Of a DNA stretch of 64,000 nucleotides, positions 1-10,449 are shown piece by piece. Under the pieces are notes generated by a model. That model was not told where the DNA came from and ran no database searches. It saw nothing but the letters and a program-made list of their open reading frames with translations. Position 1 is the stretch's first letter. Every line of letters begins with the position of its first letter. Origin of the DNA: Diploptera punctata (lineage: Eukaryota > Arthropoda > Insecta > Blattodea > Blaberidae); the NCBI GenBank assembly GCA_030220185.1, contig JASPKZ010007798.1:186001-250000 (forward strand). Reading direction: 5' to 3'. The position numbers and the translations under genes were made by a program.

Positions 1-192
1 ATACTTAGTCCCAGCGGCTCTCGGACAAATAGTTAAAACATGAAATTTCATAAAATTCCGCGCTCTACTCATAATGTTTACTTCCCAACATTAATTAAAT
101 ATACCTCATATTAGTTTTTAGTTCATTCAATGTTTGCAGTTTATTTCTCTATGCCATATCTTTCAGTTCTGAATGTCATTGTTTCCAGTATT

Positions 193-1114
193 ATATGAAG
201 GGCTTAGGGCAGTAACATACGCAGCGCACAACACTTCTGTTAATAATAGCCATTTATTACAAGTAGAGGGATAGCTAAAATAAAACGTATATAAATATCC
301 CATAAAATCCACTTGTAATGTGCATTGGACAAAGTGATGAGTTTAAAAACATTTATATGCAATGTATTACCAACAAAAAAATACTGTTCCAATTAATATT
401 TAATGTTTTGAAAAATTAAAATTCCTTATATCTCAGAAGGGGGAATATGGGCCGCAGGCAAATACATTAGTCCTCTACTTTACTTCCAATTCAATGGTGA
501 GAGGCTGACTTTCCATGAGCAAGTGCAAAGATTCGAAAACTAGCTACCCACTAAATGGTCATGCATGAAAAGTCGTTGTTTTCGTAATTATTGGCAAGAA
601 ATTAACCAAGAATTCTCAGACAAATAAAACCAACTTCTGTTATTTTCGTCTGCTAGAGGAACAAAATTTATGGCTTGCGTTCCTGCAAATCGTAACATAT
701 ACGGGGAACAATGTCTGTGTCGCGCAATATTACGCTGATTCTCCTGTTCTTCCAGTTGAATTCTTTGGTAGAATTCTATCAAATTCCTCTTCTTCCGAAT
801 ATTACCGAAAAACATGATCAAAGTCTTCACGGGGTCGACATCTTGGATAAAGCAGCAAGGTACGCGGCAAGGTTTCAAACTACATCGGTTACCATCGGGT
901 TGCTCACAATTCATTTCTCTGCAAAGTCACCTTGCCAGGTAGCTTAGGAATTTCAACAATTATTATCGCATGAACAGATTTTTGAGTATGCAAAAATGTA
1001 TTTGGATGCAACTTTCTCAGCAGAGTACAGGCAGAGAACGACTTTTATGGTCTAATGCGTTCATAGATTCGAGCCTTAGTGGCTTATCATGTTATTGCCC
1101 TAAGCCCTTCATAT
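193..1114. mobile_element. TIR DNA transposon with decayed ORF
   Basis: The ends form terminal inverted repeats: a stretch reading ATGAAGGGCTTAGGGC near 194-210 is matched by its reverse complement GCCCTAAGCCCTTCAT at 1097-1112, with similarity reaching 218 and 1089. Inside, the minus strand holds an open stretch (914-588) with the segment YQRIQLEEQENQRNIAR. A second copy of that segment lies at 36,740-37,080, so this is a dispersed coding remnant and not a host gene. The charged N-terminal segment might come from a PIF/Harbinger-type element, but no catalytic residues can be seen. The target-site duplication cannot be defined with certainty. Confidence 0.6.
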
Positions 1115-1534
1115 GTTAAAACTGGATAACTGTAATTCAAATCCTGGCATTGATGTCAATTTTACAAAAATGTTCAAGAACAAATCAACATTAATATTGA
1201 GGTAAGATGTCCAGACTAAAAATAATATAATTAAAATAACCTCAAAATATAACTTCCTAAAATTAAATATTAATTATATTAACTAAGTTTACAAACGCTA
1301 CTGTACTTCTCACATTTGTCAACTCATGAGAACAATTTTTTGATGTGAGATTTTAAATTTAACACTTTCTATTGCTGGATATTGTAGGAAATAATATTAC
1401 CAGGTTCTTCAATTAATAAAATGAGTCTATTCTTATCTTACTTCATACTTCACACTTTTCTAACAAGGGAAGTTTTACTATGAAGTATTATTTATTTAAG
1501 TAAAATTTTATTACCTCACCTCATAATCTTCTTC

Positions 1535-1600
1535 TTCTTCTAAGACTAGTTTCGGGGGGACAGGGGGACCTTCTTCGGTTCCATCATCAGTATCTTCATG
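1535..1600 (-). ncRNA. Hammerhead-like ribozyme motif, family HH1
   Basis: On the minus strand the canonical core CTGATGA (1590-1584) is followed by a degenerate helix II region, then GAAACTAGTC (1553-1544), whose GUC would be the cleavage triplet. Helix III would be ACUAGU, which is self-complementary and has no loop. A helix I is not obvious in this copy. PLEs are known to carry hammerhead motifs near their ends. The core is recognisable here but activity is doubtful. Confidence 0.5.
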
Positions 1601-2127
1601 ACTGTTATTTTGTTATCAAATAATCAATTGGTTTGGCGTTTACTTGATGGAAATCCATTTTTATATTAATTAAATTCTTCTCCAGAAAGCCTGACCAGAG
1701 GCTATAAGATGGCAGCCCCATCACTGGTCTTGCCTTCCTTTGGCCAGCAACCAATCGAAGGGACTATTATTATGCTTTCAAGTCTTATATGAGAATTTCC
1801 CATAAGGGAAAATTTTCTATAGGATCGTAACAGGCCTTGGCCTAATACTTGAAAGGAAGAAGAAGAAATAAAAATAAAACTCTTGAAATTGTATATGATT
1901 TTCATATTTATTAAAATACAAATTTGTTACAGCTGTTTCAGTACTTTGTAATTCATTTTTAATCATGATAAAATTCATCTGAAGAAGGTACAAAACACTG
2001 AAACAGCTGTAACAAATTTGTATTTTAATAAATATGAAAATCATATCAATCTTTAACAGTTTTATTTTTATTAAATTAACAAGTTATTTTCTTGTCCTGA
2101 AGAACTGCCTCAGGATGATATAATGTC

Positions 2128-2180
2128 ATGAAAATATTAATGATGGAACCAAAGAATGTCCTGAAACTAGTCTAAGAAGA
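2128..2180 (+). ncRNA. Degenerate hammerhead-like motif, family HH1
   Basis: This is the opposite-arm partner of the motif at 1544-1590. The core has drifted to TTAATGA (2137-2143), but TGAAACTAGTC (2162-2172) is intact and is followed by the shared TATGAGGTGAGG end. The core changes make it probably inactive. Confidence 0.4.
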
Positions 2181-2374
2181 AGATTATGAGGTGAGGTAAT
2201 ACAATTTTACTTAAATAGATTCAGAAATGATCACAATTCAGCATTTGGTTACGTCAGAAAAAAGAAAAAGAAATGTGATGGTAAAGAGAAGAAAAGGAAA
2301 GAAAAGCACAAAGAGCCGTTTCCCCACACATGACTGGAAGAGGACTGATCCATAATATAAACTGTTTTACAAAC

Positions 2375-2620
2375 CTTGAAATTAAAATGACAAAGATGTT
2401 TATCCAAAGAACCAGAAAAAAATATATCTGGCATAGTTTGTTCTCCATCTGTACCTTCTGTATCACTACTAATGTTACTGCTATTGTTGCATTCAATAAC
2501 AATTAAGCATGTCACAGCTCCAGTATGTCCCTCATACTTTCTCTTAAATTTTCCACTTTTCAGAGAATAACAGTAAACATTTCCATCTTCTGAAGCTGCC
2601 AACACATGTCTACCTACGGT
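2375..2620 (-). CDS. Gene 1, WD40-repeat exon (ZNF106-like, partial)
   Basis: An internal coding exon of 246 nt, exactly 82 codons. Read on the minus strand, it follows an acceptor (pyrimidine tract, then TTTTAG|ACC) and ends at AAG|GTTTGT. It encodes one complete WD40 blade and part of the next: ASEDGNVYCYSLKSG, then KYEGHTGAVTCLIV, then FFSGSLDKHLCHFNFK. An acidic Ser/Thr/Asp-rich insert separates the strands. It joins in phase 0 to the end of the 14930-11520 exon (AHEGPVLDIK), and together they read as a normal WD40 blade. The remaining WD40 exons should lie beyond coordinate 1. WD40 propellers are protein-interaction scaffolds. The ZNF106 assignment rests on the architecture (a long disordered N-terminus, then a WD40 C-terminus) and is tentative. 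Confidence 0.8.
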
Positions 2621-2681
2621 CTAAAAGAAAAACAAAGTATTATACACAATCAATATGCATACTTTAATACTAGCATTAAAG

Positions 2682-2833
2682 GCCATCATCATCATCCTTC
2701 ACCGGTATGGAAAGCAACGGGAAGCTACCACACCTACAATTCCCTAGTAAAGATGCAAGCATAGCATGAAAAAATGCTATGATTGCAGTGAAGGGCCCAA
2801 GGGCAGAATTACTGTGGATGGATAATAAAAGTA
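2682..2833 (+). mobile_element. SINE family B, 5'-truncated
   Basis: This is the 3' part of a tRNA-derived SINE that occurs about seven times in the window. Diagnostic pieces are CATCATCATCCTTCACCGGT, GGAAGCTACCACACCTACAA and GCTATGATTGCAGTGAAGG. The tRNA-like head is missing. It sits in the gene 1 intron just upstream of the WD40 exon. Confidence 0.75.
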
Positions 2834-3298
2834 GGGCAAACTAGGCTAATTTTGTGATTTTTTCCTTCGTTTGTAATGAAGTTGTACCGGCAAAAAACAT
2901 TTTTTCTATCTCATAGATGACAAAAAGTCTACTTTCTTGCTGTATTTTCATATTTGTGATAACAGTACTCTTTGGGTGTATTTAGTTAACTTATAAAGGA
3001 AGAGTTTTCATTCATGCTAACAGTTGTTAGAGTGAATACTTTTCTGTATTAAAAGAACATTTTTGAATAGATATTCATCGACACTTAAGGTGAACCATGG
3101 ATACAATGTCGAAAATGTGAACTGTGGTTCCATGAAAGTGTCAAGGGTTGACTGTTTATAAATGGGATTTCAAATGCATTGGATGTAACATGGAGAGTGA
3201 ATGTTTATCATGAATTTACCCTAATACTATCACGAAATTACCCAAGTTTTTCAAACCTCCAGAAAAAATAGATATGCAATTTATGTCATATTGGTAAT

Positions 3299-3316
3299 AT
3301 ATATATATATATATAG
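3299..3316. repeat. (TA)n microsatellite
   Basis: A short uninterrupted TA run inside the gene 1 intron. The surrounding 2,850-3,580 is otherwise AT-rich, with no recognisable coding. Confidence 0.8.
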
Positions 3317-3590
3317 TCGGATTAGTTACACTATTTATAACACAAGAATGGCTGGACCGATTTTTATGATCTTTGATTAGTTGGATTTGTTTCTGCCCCG
3401 AATAGCAGATAACTATTAAAACATCGGAAAAATTAACGTAAAAATATTTAAAGGCGATACGACGTTTGCCGGGCCAGCTAGTAAAATATGTATTCGACAA
3501 CGCAACATATATATTTCATTCATCTGTCCTTAACTTTGATATTCCTAAGACTGTAACTAGAAATTTTCATAATATTAAGGTATTAAGGTA

Positions 3591-3830
3591 TGTAGGTAGG
3601 AAATAACACTATGAGGTTTATTTTAATTTTGTTGAGTTTTTTTCTTGACTCACCTCATACTTCTTAACTCCCTCGCAGATCCGGATTTCTTCACTGTATT
3701 TGTGACATTATCAATGCTGTATCACAAATACAGTGAAGAAATCCAGATCTGCGAGGGAGTTAAGAAGTATGAGGTGAGTCAAGAAACAACTCAAAAAAAA
3801 AATTAAGGTATATTAGTCTAAAACCTTGGT
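3591..3830. mobile_element. Foldback PLE-terminus element (family HH4)
   Basis: A near-perfect palindrome. Left arm 3650-3720 (CTCACCTCATACTTCTTAAC ...) is answered by right arm 3721-3790 (... GTTAAGAAGTATGAGGTGAG). The left outer end reads GGAAATAACACTATGAGG, the signature of this PLE family's terminus. The minus strand of the left arm carries a complete variant hammerhead motif; the right arm lacks the core. There is no coding sequence. Transcripts of either strand should fold into one long hairpin. Confidence 0.75.
3673..3719 (-). ncRNA. Variant hammerhead motif, family HH4 (U3/A8)
   Basis: The minus strand reads AGCA (helix I), TTGATAA (core, 3714-3708), an unpaired T, GTCAC ... GTGA (helix II), GAAATCCGGATC (3689-3678), then TGC (helix I return). 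AUCCGGAU is an 8-nt self-complementary helix III without a loop. The core has U at position 3 and A at position 8, instead of C and G, as in every other HH4 copy here. Confidence 0.55.
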
Positions 3831-4199
3831 ATCACAAAATTAGCCACATTAGCTATACTTTATGTTTAATACTAAAGTAATACTAGTAGTAAAAAAAAAA
3901 AGAATACCCTATTGCAGTTCCATAGAGCTGATTCAAGGATCCATTATTCTAAGTCAATGGCAATGGGAAGAAGGTAGATCATAAAACTGCTGGAACATGC
4001 CCATAATGATTGTATACATTACATATACAATCTTTGTAAATCAGATCATACAATTCCAGCATCTGAATGTTATTATGGTTCCAATTTGAAGACATGCAGA
4101 AAGCATTACGATTCTGTTTCTTGCATCAAATTTTGTACAACTCATCATCCCTTACCTTTTAAGCCATTCCCTATTATCCCATCATAACTCAGTAAAAGA

Positions 4200-4727
4200 C
4201 AAAAAAATAAATAACTTTAAAAGAAGCAAAATAATAAATGGTTTGATGAGGAATGTGCTGACATGTAAAGAATAAAAAAGCTAGCAAAAATGAAGTAGTT
4301 ACACAAGCCAAATGAAGCAAACTTAGAACTGGGTAATATCAGACGGAAAACCGTAAAATGAGGGAAAATTAATGTAAAATATAGGAAGATCAGAGAATTA
4401 GAATAGAAAGGAAAGGGTTTCAGAGTAGAACAACTATAATCATGAATGAAAATGAGAATATGATTGCAGATTCTGGGGGTATATTAAATAGATGGAAAAA
4501 TCACTTTAATCAGCTATTAAATGTGCATGTTTGAAAAGGATAATTTATAGACAATAGAAATATCAGAACCTAGTACATTAGAGGTTGAATTGACAATAGA
4601 ATAATTAAAGATGTATAAAACATCGGTTCAGATGGGATCAAAGTACAGCTTCGATTTATCCTGAGAAATAAGTTTAATGATAGACCAATGGACGGGAGAA
4701 GAACAAGAGGAAGACCAGCCAAGAGAT
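4200..4727 (+). mobile_element. RTE-type LINE fragment, part 1
   Basis: The broken reading contains NRWKNHFNQLLNVH, EPSTLEVELTIE and, at 4690-4720, GRRTRGRPAKR. These match the linker before the RT domain and the C-terminal tail of RTE/'craniofacial-like' LINEs common in arthropods. Most of the RT domain is deleted between these parts. The C-terminal tail is interrupted at 4727 by another LINE and resumes near 5486. Many stops make it a dead copy. Confidence 0.55.
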
Positions 4728-5485
4728 AAGAATAAGAATAAATTTTATTTTACAAATAAATGTTATACACAGTATTGACACCCGAATGAGCAAGTGCTCG
4801 TGCTCGGGTGCAGTTCAGTTACTTGAATAATACAAATAGAATATATACATTTAAAGTTAGGGGCCAGTTTCATTTTTACATAAATTATGGCACATACAAA
4901 TAAAAAATAATAATGTATTGGGAATAAGACTTATTCTAACAAGAGAATTAATGGAATGGAGAATGATATACATAAAATAATATAAATCATATAATGTAAT
5001 GGATTATAACCAATAATACAGAAGAAAGTAATTAGTTATATATTGATTTATAATAATATAAGCAAAAATAGATGCTTTATATTTATTATTTTAAAATATT
5101 CAAATGATTAATTTTATTCACTTAATTAATTAAAAATTATTAATTTAATTGCTTTTTTAAAACTAGCTGTGTTTAGTTTACTTAGTTCTGGATTGGATCT
5201 AATTAATTCATTATATAGTTTGGGTCCTAGATATCTACTATGGTTAGATCCGGAAGTTGTATAAAATTTTGGAACATGTAGCAAAGAAGTAGTAATTTGT
5301 CTGGTACTGTAAAAACTTCGATTGTGCTCTTTAAATTAGTTTTTATTTTTATGAAAATAAGTAGGCAATGTATGCTTGAATATTTGTTTAATATTTGGCG
5401 CGTTGAATTCTAAATAAATTAAATTTGTAGGGTAATCTAAAGGTTTCTGCAAGCAGATTTTTTATGATTCGTTTTTGTAGTAATG
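4728..5485 (-). mobile_element. LINE 3' end (Jockey/CR1-like), nested
   Basis: On the minus strand, 5330-5150 translates to a decayed C-terminus including SGSNHSRYLGPKLYNELI and LNTASFKKAIKL. This is the RxYLGPxLYN ... FKKxLK tail of Jockey/CR1-type ORF2. An A-rich 3' end lies at 4728-4760. A short AAGA(G)AT-like duplication flanks it, and the interrupted RTE-LINE tail continues on the other side (5486-5590). Confidence 0.5.
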
Positions 5486-5590
5486 TTAAGATGGATAGAC
5501 AGTGAATGCACATCCAGTACGTCTTCCTCCGAAGAGTGATTTTGGAAATAAACAGGATGAAAATCCTACAAATTAAGTTTAAGAAGAAGA
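5486..5590 (+). mobile_element. RTE-type LINE fragment, part 2
   Basis: The continuation of the C-terminal tail begun at 4690-4727 (GRPAKR then WIDSECTS), ending in a (GAA)-rich tail near 5580. It is separated from part 1 by the nested LINE. Confidence 0.4.
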
Positions 5591-5599
5591 AGAAATAAG

Positions 5600-6090
5600 T
5601 TTAATGAGGATAATTTCTACATATTTAACCCATTTTCACTATTAAACACACAGCTAAATGTGTTCCAATCATCCCCTGTATAATTTACTTCCTTCAAATT
5701 ATGGTTAATGTTATTCTCCCGCCTTGGCCTACCTACTGGATGCTTCCGCCTGGTATTTTTAAGAGTTTTCATGTCCCTTTTTCATTCCTTATTTGTACCA
5801 CATGTACTACCATTACAGAATACGAGACTTAACTGTTCTTATTACATCTGGTTTCCCTTAAAGATCATGTAGCTCACTGTTATGTGGTCTTCTCTAATTG
5901 CCTATCTATTCATCTATCATTAGTCCAAAAATTTTCCTAAGAACTTTATTTTCAAATAATTGTAATCTTTTCTCCCCCTTAAAGTAATGGTCCATGTTTC
6001 ACATTCATTTAATAAACTGGAAGAATAACAGTTTTATATATTTTCAGTTTAATGTCTCTGAAAGAAGTTGGGATGATGAAATGCATAATA
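5600..6090 (-). mobile_element. LINE ORF2 C-terminus, split by mariner (distal half)
   Basis: The minus-strand translation gives NVKLKIYKT, LRGEKRLQLFENKVLRKIFG, RRPHNSELHDL and PDVIRTVKSR, interrupted by stops. The same LINE is present in better condition at 62,290-64,000. The element was cut at a TA dinucleotide (6089-6090) by the mariner at 6091-8405. Its other half lies at 8406-8930. Confidence 0.7.
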
Positions 6091-6101
6091 CGAGGTGTGA
6101 T

Positions 6102-7077
6102 TGTTACGCGCGGCGTCGGTTAAGCCCCAGCGTTTTGATAGCGTGAAGAATCCTATTGATTAAGTGGTCTTTGGCCCGAGCGGTTGGCCTGGGTTTTGGA
6201 GGAAGAGTTCTACAATTAAACATGTTAAAACACAGTAAACGAAAAATTAACATAATTTATTAAAGTAAAGTCAAACATAAAGAGATATTAGATTAATAAC
6301 ATATAAAACAAGTTATTTAAAAACAGCTGAAATCGCCACATTGTCAAACGTAAAAAATATTCAAATTATTAAAGTGCTAAAATTGAGAGAGAGAGAAACC
6401 AATCATGTTAAAATATTCAACTTTGTTAGCTATTCTAAGTTACTAGGACCATTTTGGTCCCATATTTGATTCTAAGTCTTAAAATGACCAAGGAATGTTA
6501 AATGGTGCATATTACCAATGTAGTTCGTCCGTAATCGCCACCGTCCCGCAGGACCCCGCTGAGGGGACCGCAATCGGTCCCGCTGCCGTTCTGCCTTTTC
6601 CACTCAAAAATCCCGGCTTTTATATGATTATCTTCACCTTTCACCATCCCCTAAAGCTAATGGAAGCCCTAATTTCTTGCCCCATCTGTAGTAATATTCC
6701 TAGTATGTTCATGGCCAAGTTATATAAGGTGTTTTTAACTTCTTCCCTAATGTGTTTGGGTTACATAAGGTTTCGTAAGAATTTCCTATTAGGTTGAAAC
6801 TAATAAGTTGTTTTTGATATTATATAAGATTTCGTAAGTGTGACTTCATTGTTTGACAAATATATTGATGTGAAAAGTTATTTTATATTAATTTTTTCCT
6901 TAGTTTTTTATCTATAAAACACTTATGTATATTTGGTTTGAGATTTCAATCCGCATTTAAAGGGTGAATATTTATGCCCTACTTTTTGGTATAATACACA
7001 TGTATATGTATCTATCCTTTATCGGCTTTTTATAGTATTTTATTATTATTGCAGTTAGGCCCTAGTGTTTTATAATA
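6102..7077. mobile_element. Unclassified insertion with 5-bp duplication, inside mariner TIR
   Basis: The mariner's left inverted repeat is broken after GTGAT (6097-6101) and resumes with a second GTGAT at 7078-7082, which looks like a target duplication. The inserted DNA starts TGTTACGCGCGGCGTCGG. A GTTAAGCCCCAGCGTTTT near its start is echoed by GTTAGGCCCTAGTGTTTT near its end as a direct, not inverted, repeat. A short GC-rich block (6535-6600) contrasts with AT-rich flanks. No coding family is recognised. Confidence 0.5.
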
Positions 7078-7133
7078 GTGATCAATAAGTTTCTCGAATG
7101 AGGCCATAAACACAACACAACACTTCAAAGTTT

Positions 7134-8198
7134 CTATTCAACACTGTCACCCTCGAAGTAGTCACCTTGGGAGTTGATACACTTGTCCCAGCGCTTCTGC
7201 CAATGCTGGAAGCACTTCTGGAAGTCATCTTCTTTAAATGTGTCCAATGCCTTCTGCGATTCGCGCTGGATGACATCAATGTCCTCAAAACGATGTCCTC
7301 GGAGCCAAATTTTTAGCCGTGGGAACAGGAAAAAGTCTGCTGGAGCCAGATCTGGAGAATAGGCAGGATGGGGAACAGTACTCATCCTATTTTTGTCCAA
7401 AAACTGGCGGACAGAAATTGCTTTGTGCGCGGGCGCATTGTCGTGTGCAGGAACCAGTCACCAGTCCTCCATTTCTCTGGCCGTTTGTGTCACACACTCT
7501 CCCTCAATCTTTGCAACACTTGTTTGTAGTACACTTGATTCACTGTTTGACCCCGTGGTACAAATTCCTTATGCACAATTCCATTAATGTCAAAAAAAAA
7601 CAATCATCATTGACTTCACATTCGATCGAACTTGTCTGGCTTTCTTGGGGCGTGGAGATGCAGGACTCTTCCATTGCGAAGACTGTTGTTTAGTTTCTGG
7701 ATCGTAGCCATAAATCCATGTTTCATCACCAGTAATAACCTTTTCCATGAACCGTGGGTCATTTTTAAGCTGTTCTTTAAGATCTGTGCAGGCAATCACA
7801 CGACTTTCCTTTTGGTCATTTGAAAGGAGGCGGGGCACGAACTTCACAGCAATTCTTCGCATGTTCAAATCGTCTTTCAAAATGCTTTGAACACTTCCAA
7901 ACGAGAGTGCTAGTGCATCAGACAGTTCTCGTATTGTAATGCGCCTATCATTTAATACCATTTCCCTCACTCGATCGATATTTTTATTGGTTTTGCTGGA
8001 AGTTGGTCGTCCCAGATGATTTTCATCCTTAACCGATGTCACGCCCCTTTTAAATTTCGAAAACCACTCAAATGCTTGAGATTTGCCCATTACTTCCTCC
8101 CCATAAGCTGTTCTTAACATTTGATATGTTTCTGTTGCAGTTTTACCAAGTTTAAAGCAAAATTTGATGCATGTTCTTTGTTCCTCGTAATCCCGCAT
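7134..8198 (-). pseudogene. mariner transposase, frameshifted
   Basis: A DD34D mariner (SETMAR-like) transposase in pieces. The N-terminal helix-turn-helix region (CIKFCFKLGKTATETYQML ... FEWFSKFKRG) and linker GRPTSSKT are followed by GDETWIYGYDPE with the first catalytic Asp. Frame is lost in a run of nine T's near 7590. After DNAPAHKA (second Asp), the last ORF has HPAYSPDLAPADFFLFPRLK (third Asp). A stop lies near RLRESV, and a further frame change precedes DNAPAH. All three catalytic positions remain readable, but the protein cannot be made in one piece. Confidence 0.85.
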
Positions 8199-8405
8199 TG
8201 TTGCTACACAGAGAAATCGCCGCATGCACAAAACACGTCTTCACTTCAGAGCTTCTACCAGCATACTGCAAGGTCAGAGAAGGTCGCGCGACCCCTCAAA
8301 TTCATCACAAGGAAATTCTGAGTGTACAGCCTGGGTGAAAATTAAAAACTCCTCAATGGCATAATTGTTTTGAAGCCATTCCGGAAACTTATTGATCACA
8401 CCTCG

Positions 8406-8930
8406 TAGCATGCATTTCCAGAATTGAGCCTATGTGCACTTCAATCCTGTTTGTATTTATCATTCCTAAATATTTGAATTCAGCCACTTATTCAAAATTT
8501 GCCTTATTTGTCATTAACTGTCTATTTCAGTTATATAATGTATTTCTATGTGTGACCATATATTTGGTTTTATTGATGTTTACTTCCAGTTCCAATTTCT
8601 TTGTGTTTCTCAATAGAATGTGTGTGTTGGCCCTTAGTATCTCCTTGTTATCACCTAATAATACATCTCCAGCATAAACTAACAGCTATTAATACCACTG
8701 AGTTGTACCCCTTCTTCATTCTCTAAATATTTGATGGCATGCTCTAGTACAAAATTGAATAGTATAGATAGTATATCTCCTTGCTTTAACCCATTGTAAA
8801 TATCAAAAGTAGTTGAAAACAGTTTGCCTGCATCCTGCTCTTAGTGCCATTTAGGTATATTCAATTAAGTCTAACTTCTTAGGAATTCCAAACTACTGCA
8901 AAAATTTCTATATATCATTTTAAGTTTTTA
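8406..8930 (-). mobile_element. LINE ORF2 RT region, split by mariner (proximal half)
   Basis: The minus-strand translation shows NGLKQGD and FNFVLEHAIKYLENEEGVQL (RT palm), then NTKKLELEVNINKTKYMV, FKYLG and an end at the TA where the mariner entered. It matches the LINE at 62,290-64,000. Several frameshifts are present. Confidence 0.7.
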
Positions 8931-9079
8931 TCTTAATTTTGTTGTTGATGTTACATATATTGTATACTAATTAATTGTGTAGAGAAGAATCAACTTTTCT
9001 TTGGGGTGACTTCATTGAAAAAGATATTGTATTAGCATGTCAATTCTTTATATGGAGACGAGAGATTATATTAAATATA

Positions 9080-9300
9080 GGAATATAATTTTGATGTTAT
9101 ATTTTTAATTAACACTTTCCAGAATTGTATATAGTTCTATTTTATAAAGGAAAAATTAACATTTGTATCAGAAGTTCGAATGGTGCAACGGCCATTGCAC
9201 CGACGCTCAAAGTCAGAAATCTCAGTTTGATTCCCGGTTCGAATACAATTCTGCTGTTGTGCCATTCAAACTTCTGATATGAACATCAAATTTGTCTTTT
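9080..9300. repeat. Inverted repeat with tRNA-like middle
   Basis: TATCAGAAGTTCGAATGG (9167-9184) is answered by CCATTCAAACTTCTGATA (9262-9279). Between them is GATTCCCGGTTCGAATAC, a B-box-like string. The stretch 9080-9160 (TAATTAACACTTTCCAGAAT) has an inverted relative at 39,793-39,890. Probably a small tRNA-derived palindromic repeat; no cloverleaf can be drawn. Confidence 0.4.
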
Positions 9301-9517
9301 TTTTTTAAATTTTTAATTAAAATAAACCTCTTAGTGTTATTTCCTACTTACATAACTTAATCAAATTTGTCTTTCTAAAATAGGAATATGAGGTTGGGCT
9401 GCACCTTTCGACATTTCTGAAGTAACCAAAAAAGCTAAAATTAGGGAGAAAAATGAATATTAAAATTAATTAAGGTAGAATTTTTTATCACTCATCTCAT
9501 ATTGTTCTTCTTATTTG

Positions 9518-9567
9518 ACTATAAACTAGTTTTGGAACATACTTTCTGTTCCATCCTCAGTATCGTC
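9518..9567 (-). ncRNA. Hammerhead-like motif, family HH1b
   Basis: The minus strand reads GAC-G-ATA (helix I), CTGAGGA (9560-9554), T, GGAACA ... TGTTCC (helix II), AAAACTAGTT, then TAT-A-GTC (helix I return). Helix I gives 3+3 pairs around a G·A mismatch. G12 of the GAAA box is A here, as in the related copies at 39,423-39,725, so this is probably an inactive remnant with well-kept helices. Confidence 0.5.
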
Positions 9568-10272
9568 ACGATCGTTGTTCTGTCGTCTTGAAGAGCTGTC
9601 CTTCTCTCCTTCCATTTGCTGACTGAAAAACCTCGAAACCAGGTCATTCTCACCGGGAATTTCAAAGTTCATCAATTTCTTCTTTTCGCTCTTTTGAATG
9701 TAGATCTTTTCCCAAACAGTAAGTTCTTTTGGTTTTTCTATTTGTTTTAATAATTTAGCTTCTTTCTCGATAAGATGTTTTTCAGACCATGCATGGGCAG
9801 CCACTGCAGATTTTTCTACTTCCCCTTTCTTGACATTCCTGAGATGTTCTTTCACTCTAGTTTTCAAATTTCTCTTAGTTTTTCCTATGTAGAATTTCTC
9901 ACATTCTTCACATTTAATTTGATAAATCCCTGATTTGTTTTCTTCTTTAATTTTCTCATTCTTATTAGGTCTAATCAGTCTACTGATGCTGTAGTCATTT
10001 TTGGGTGCTAACCTTATGTTGAAATCTTTAAAAAAATTTTGAAACTTGTGGTGTTTTAATGGATGATATGTGAATTTTCTAAATTTTACATTTTCATCTT
10101 TTACTTTTAGAAGAGTGCTTTGATTAATACATTTTTGTCTTTTGAACTTGTTTATTTTCTTGAGTATCATTTTTATTGCAAAACCATTTTTCGTGGCTAC
10201 GTTGATTATGTGTTCTTTTTCTTTTTCATAATTTTCTTTGTTCATTGGTATGTTCACTAATCTATGTGTCAA
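9526..10272 (-). pseudogene. PLE RT C-terminal part plus GIY-YIG endonuclease
   Basis: A 248-residue open stretch, starting inside the PLE ORF (HRLVNIPMNKENYEKEKEH is the RT-side connector). It passes through APKNDYS and enters the endonuclease: SGIYQIKCEEC, then KFYIGKTKRNLKTRVKEHL, AVAAHAWSE and ELTVWEKIYI. GIY and YIG are both present, with the CxxC pair typical of PLE endonucleases between them. The C-terminus reads MNFEIPGEN, then WxFF-like RFFSQQMEG. The upstream RT palm is lost, so it is not autonomous. Confidence 0.85.
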
Positions 10273-10375
10273 ACTATTGAAAACTGTATTAAGTTATGTA
10301 GATAGGAAATAACACTATGAGTTTTTTTTTAATATTGTTTATTTTTTATTTCACTCACCTCATACTTCATAACTC

Positions 10376-10424
10376 CTAGCATACCCAGGGTTTCGTCACA
10401 TCCTTTGTGACATTCTCAATGTTG
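10376..10424 (-). ncRNA. Variant hammerhead motif, HH4, left arm
   Basis: The minus-strand core TTGAGAA (10420-10414) is followed by T, GTCAC ... GTGAC (helix II), GAAACCCTGGGTA and TGCT. Helix I on the 5' side is AACA instead of AGCA, giving one mismatch. It is otherwise identical to the right-arm copy. Confidence 0.55.
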
Positions 10425-10449
10425 TGTCACGTTCACAACTTCGTGACAC

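Larger units (their letters stand above)
1440..2225. mobile_element. Palindromic PLE-terminus element (family HH1)
   Basis: The two ends are inverted copies of one terminus. At the left, TTTTATTACCTCACCTCAT is followed by a minus-strand hammerhead-like motif; at the right, the plus strand reads GAAACTAGTC, then TATGAGGTGAGGTAAT. Between them lies a second palindrome, with arms near 1880-1945 and 2000-2065. No RT or GIY-YIG coding survives. The same terminal module occurs at 39,170-39,330 and near 52,690. It lies downstream of the WD40 exon, inside gene 1. Confidence 0.6.
6091..8405 (-). mobile_element. mariner element, itself interrupted by a 976-bp insertion
   Basis: Terminal inverted repeats begin CGAGGTGTGATCAATAAG. 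They are seen at the right end (minus strand of 8405-8385) and, split by a later insertion, at 6091-6101 plus 7081-7095. A TA duplication flanks the element (6089-6090, 8406-8407), which lies inside a LINE. The transposase gene is on the minus strand, about 8198-7134. Confidence 0.85.

Noticed and set aside
6495..6797. 100-residue ORF in the nested insert
   Set aside because: It coincides with a GC-rich non-coding block; no domain, and composition changes abruptly within it.
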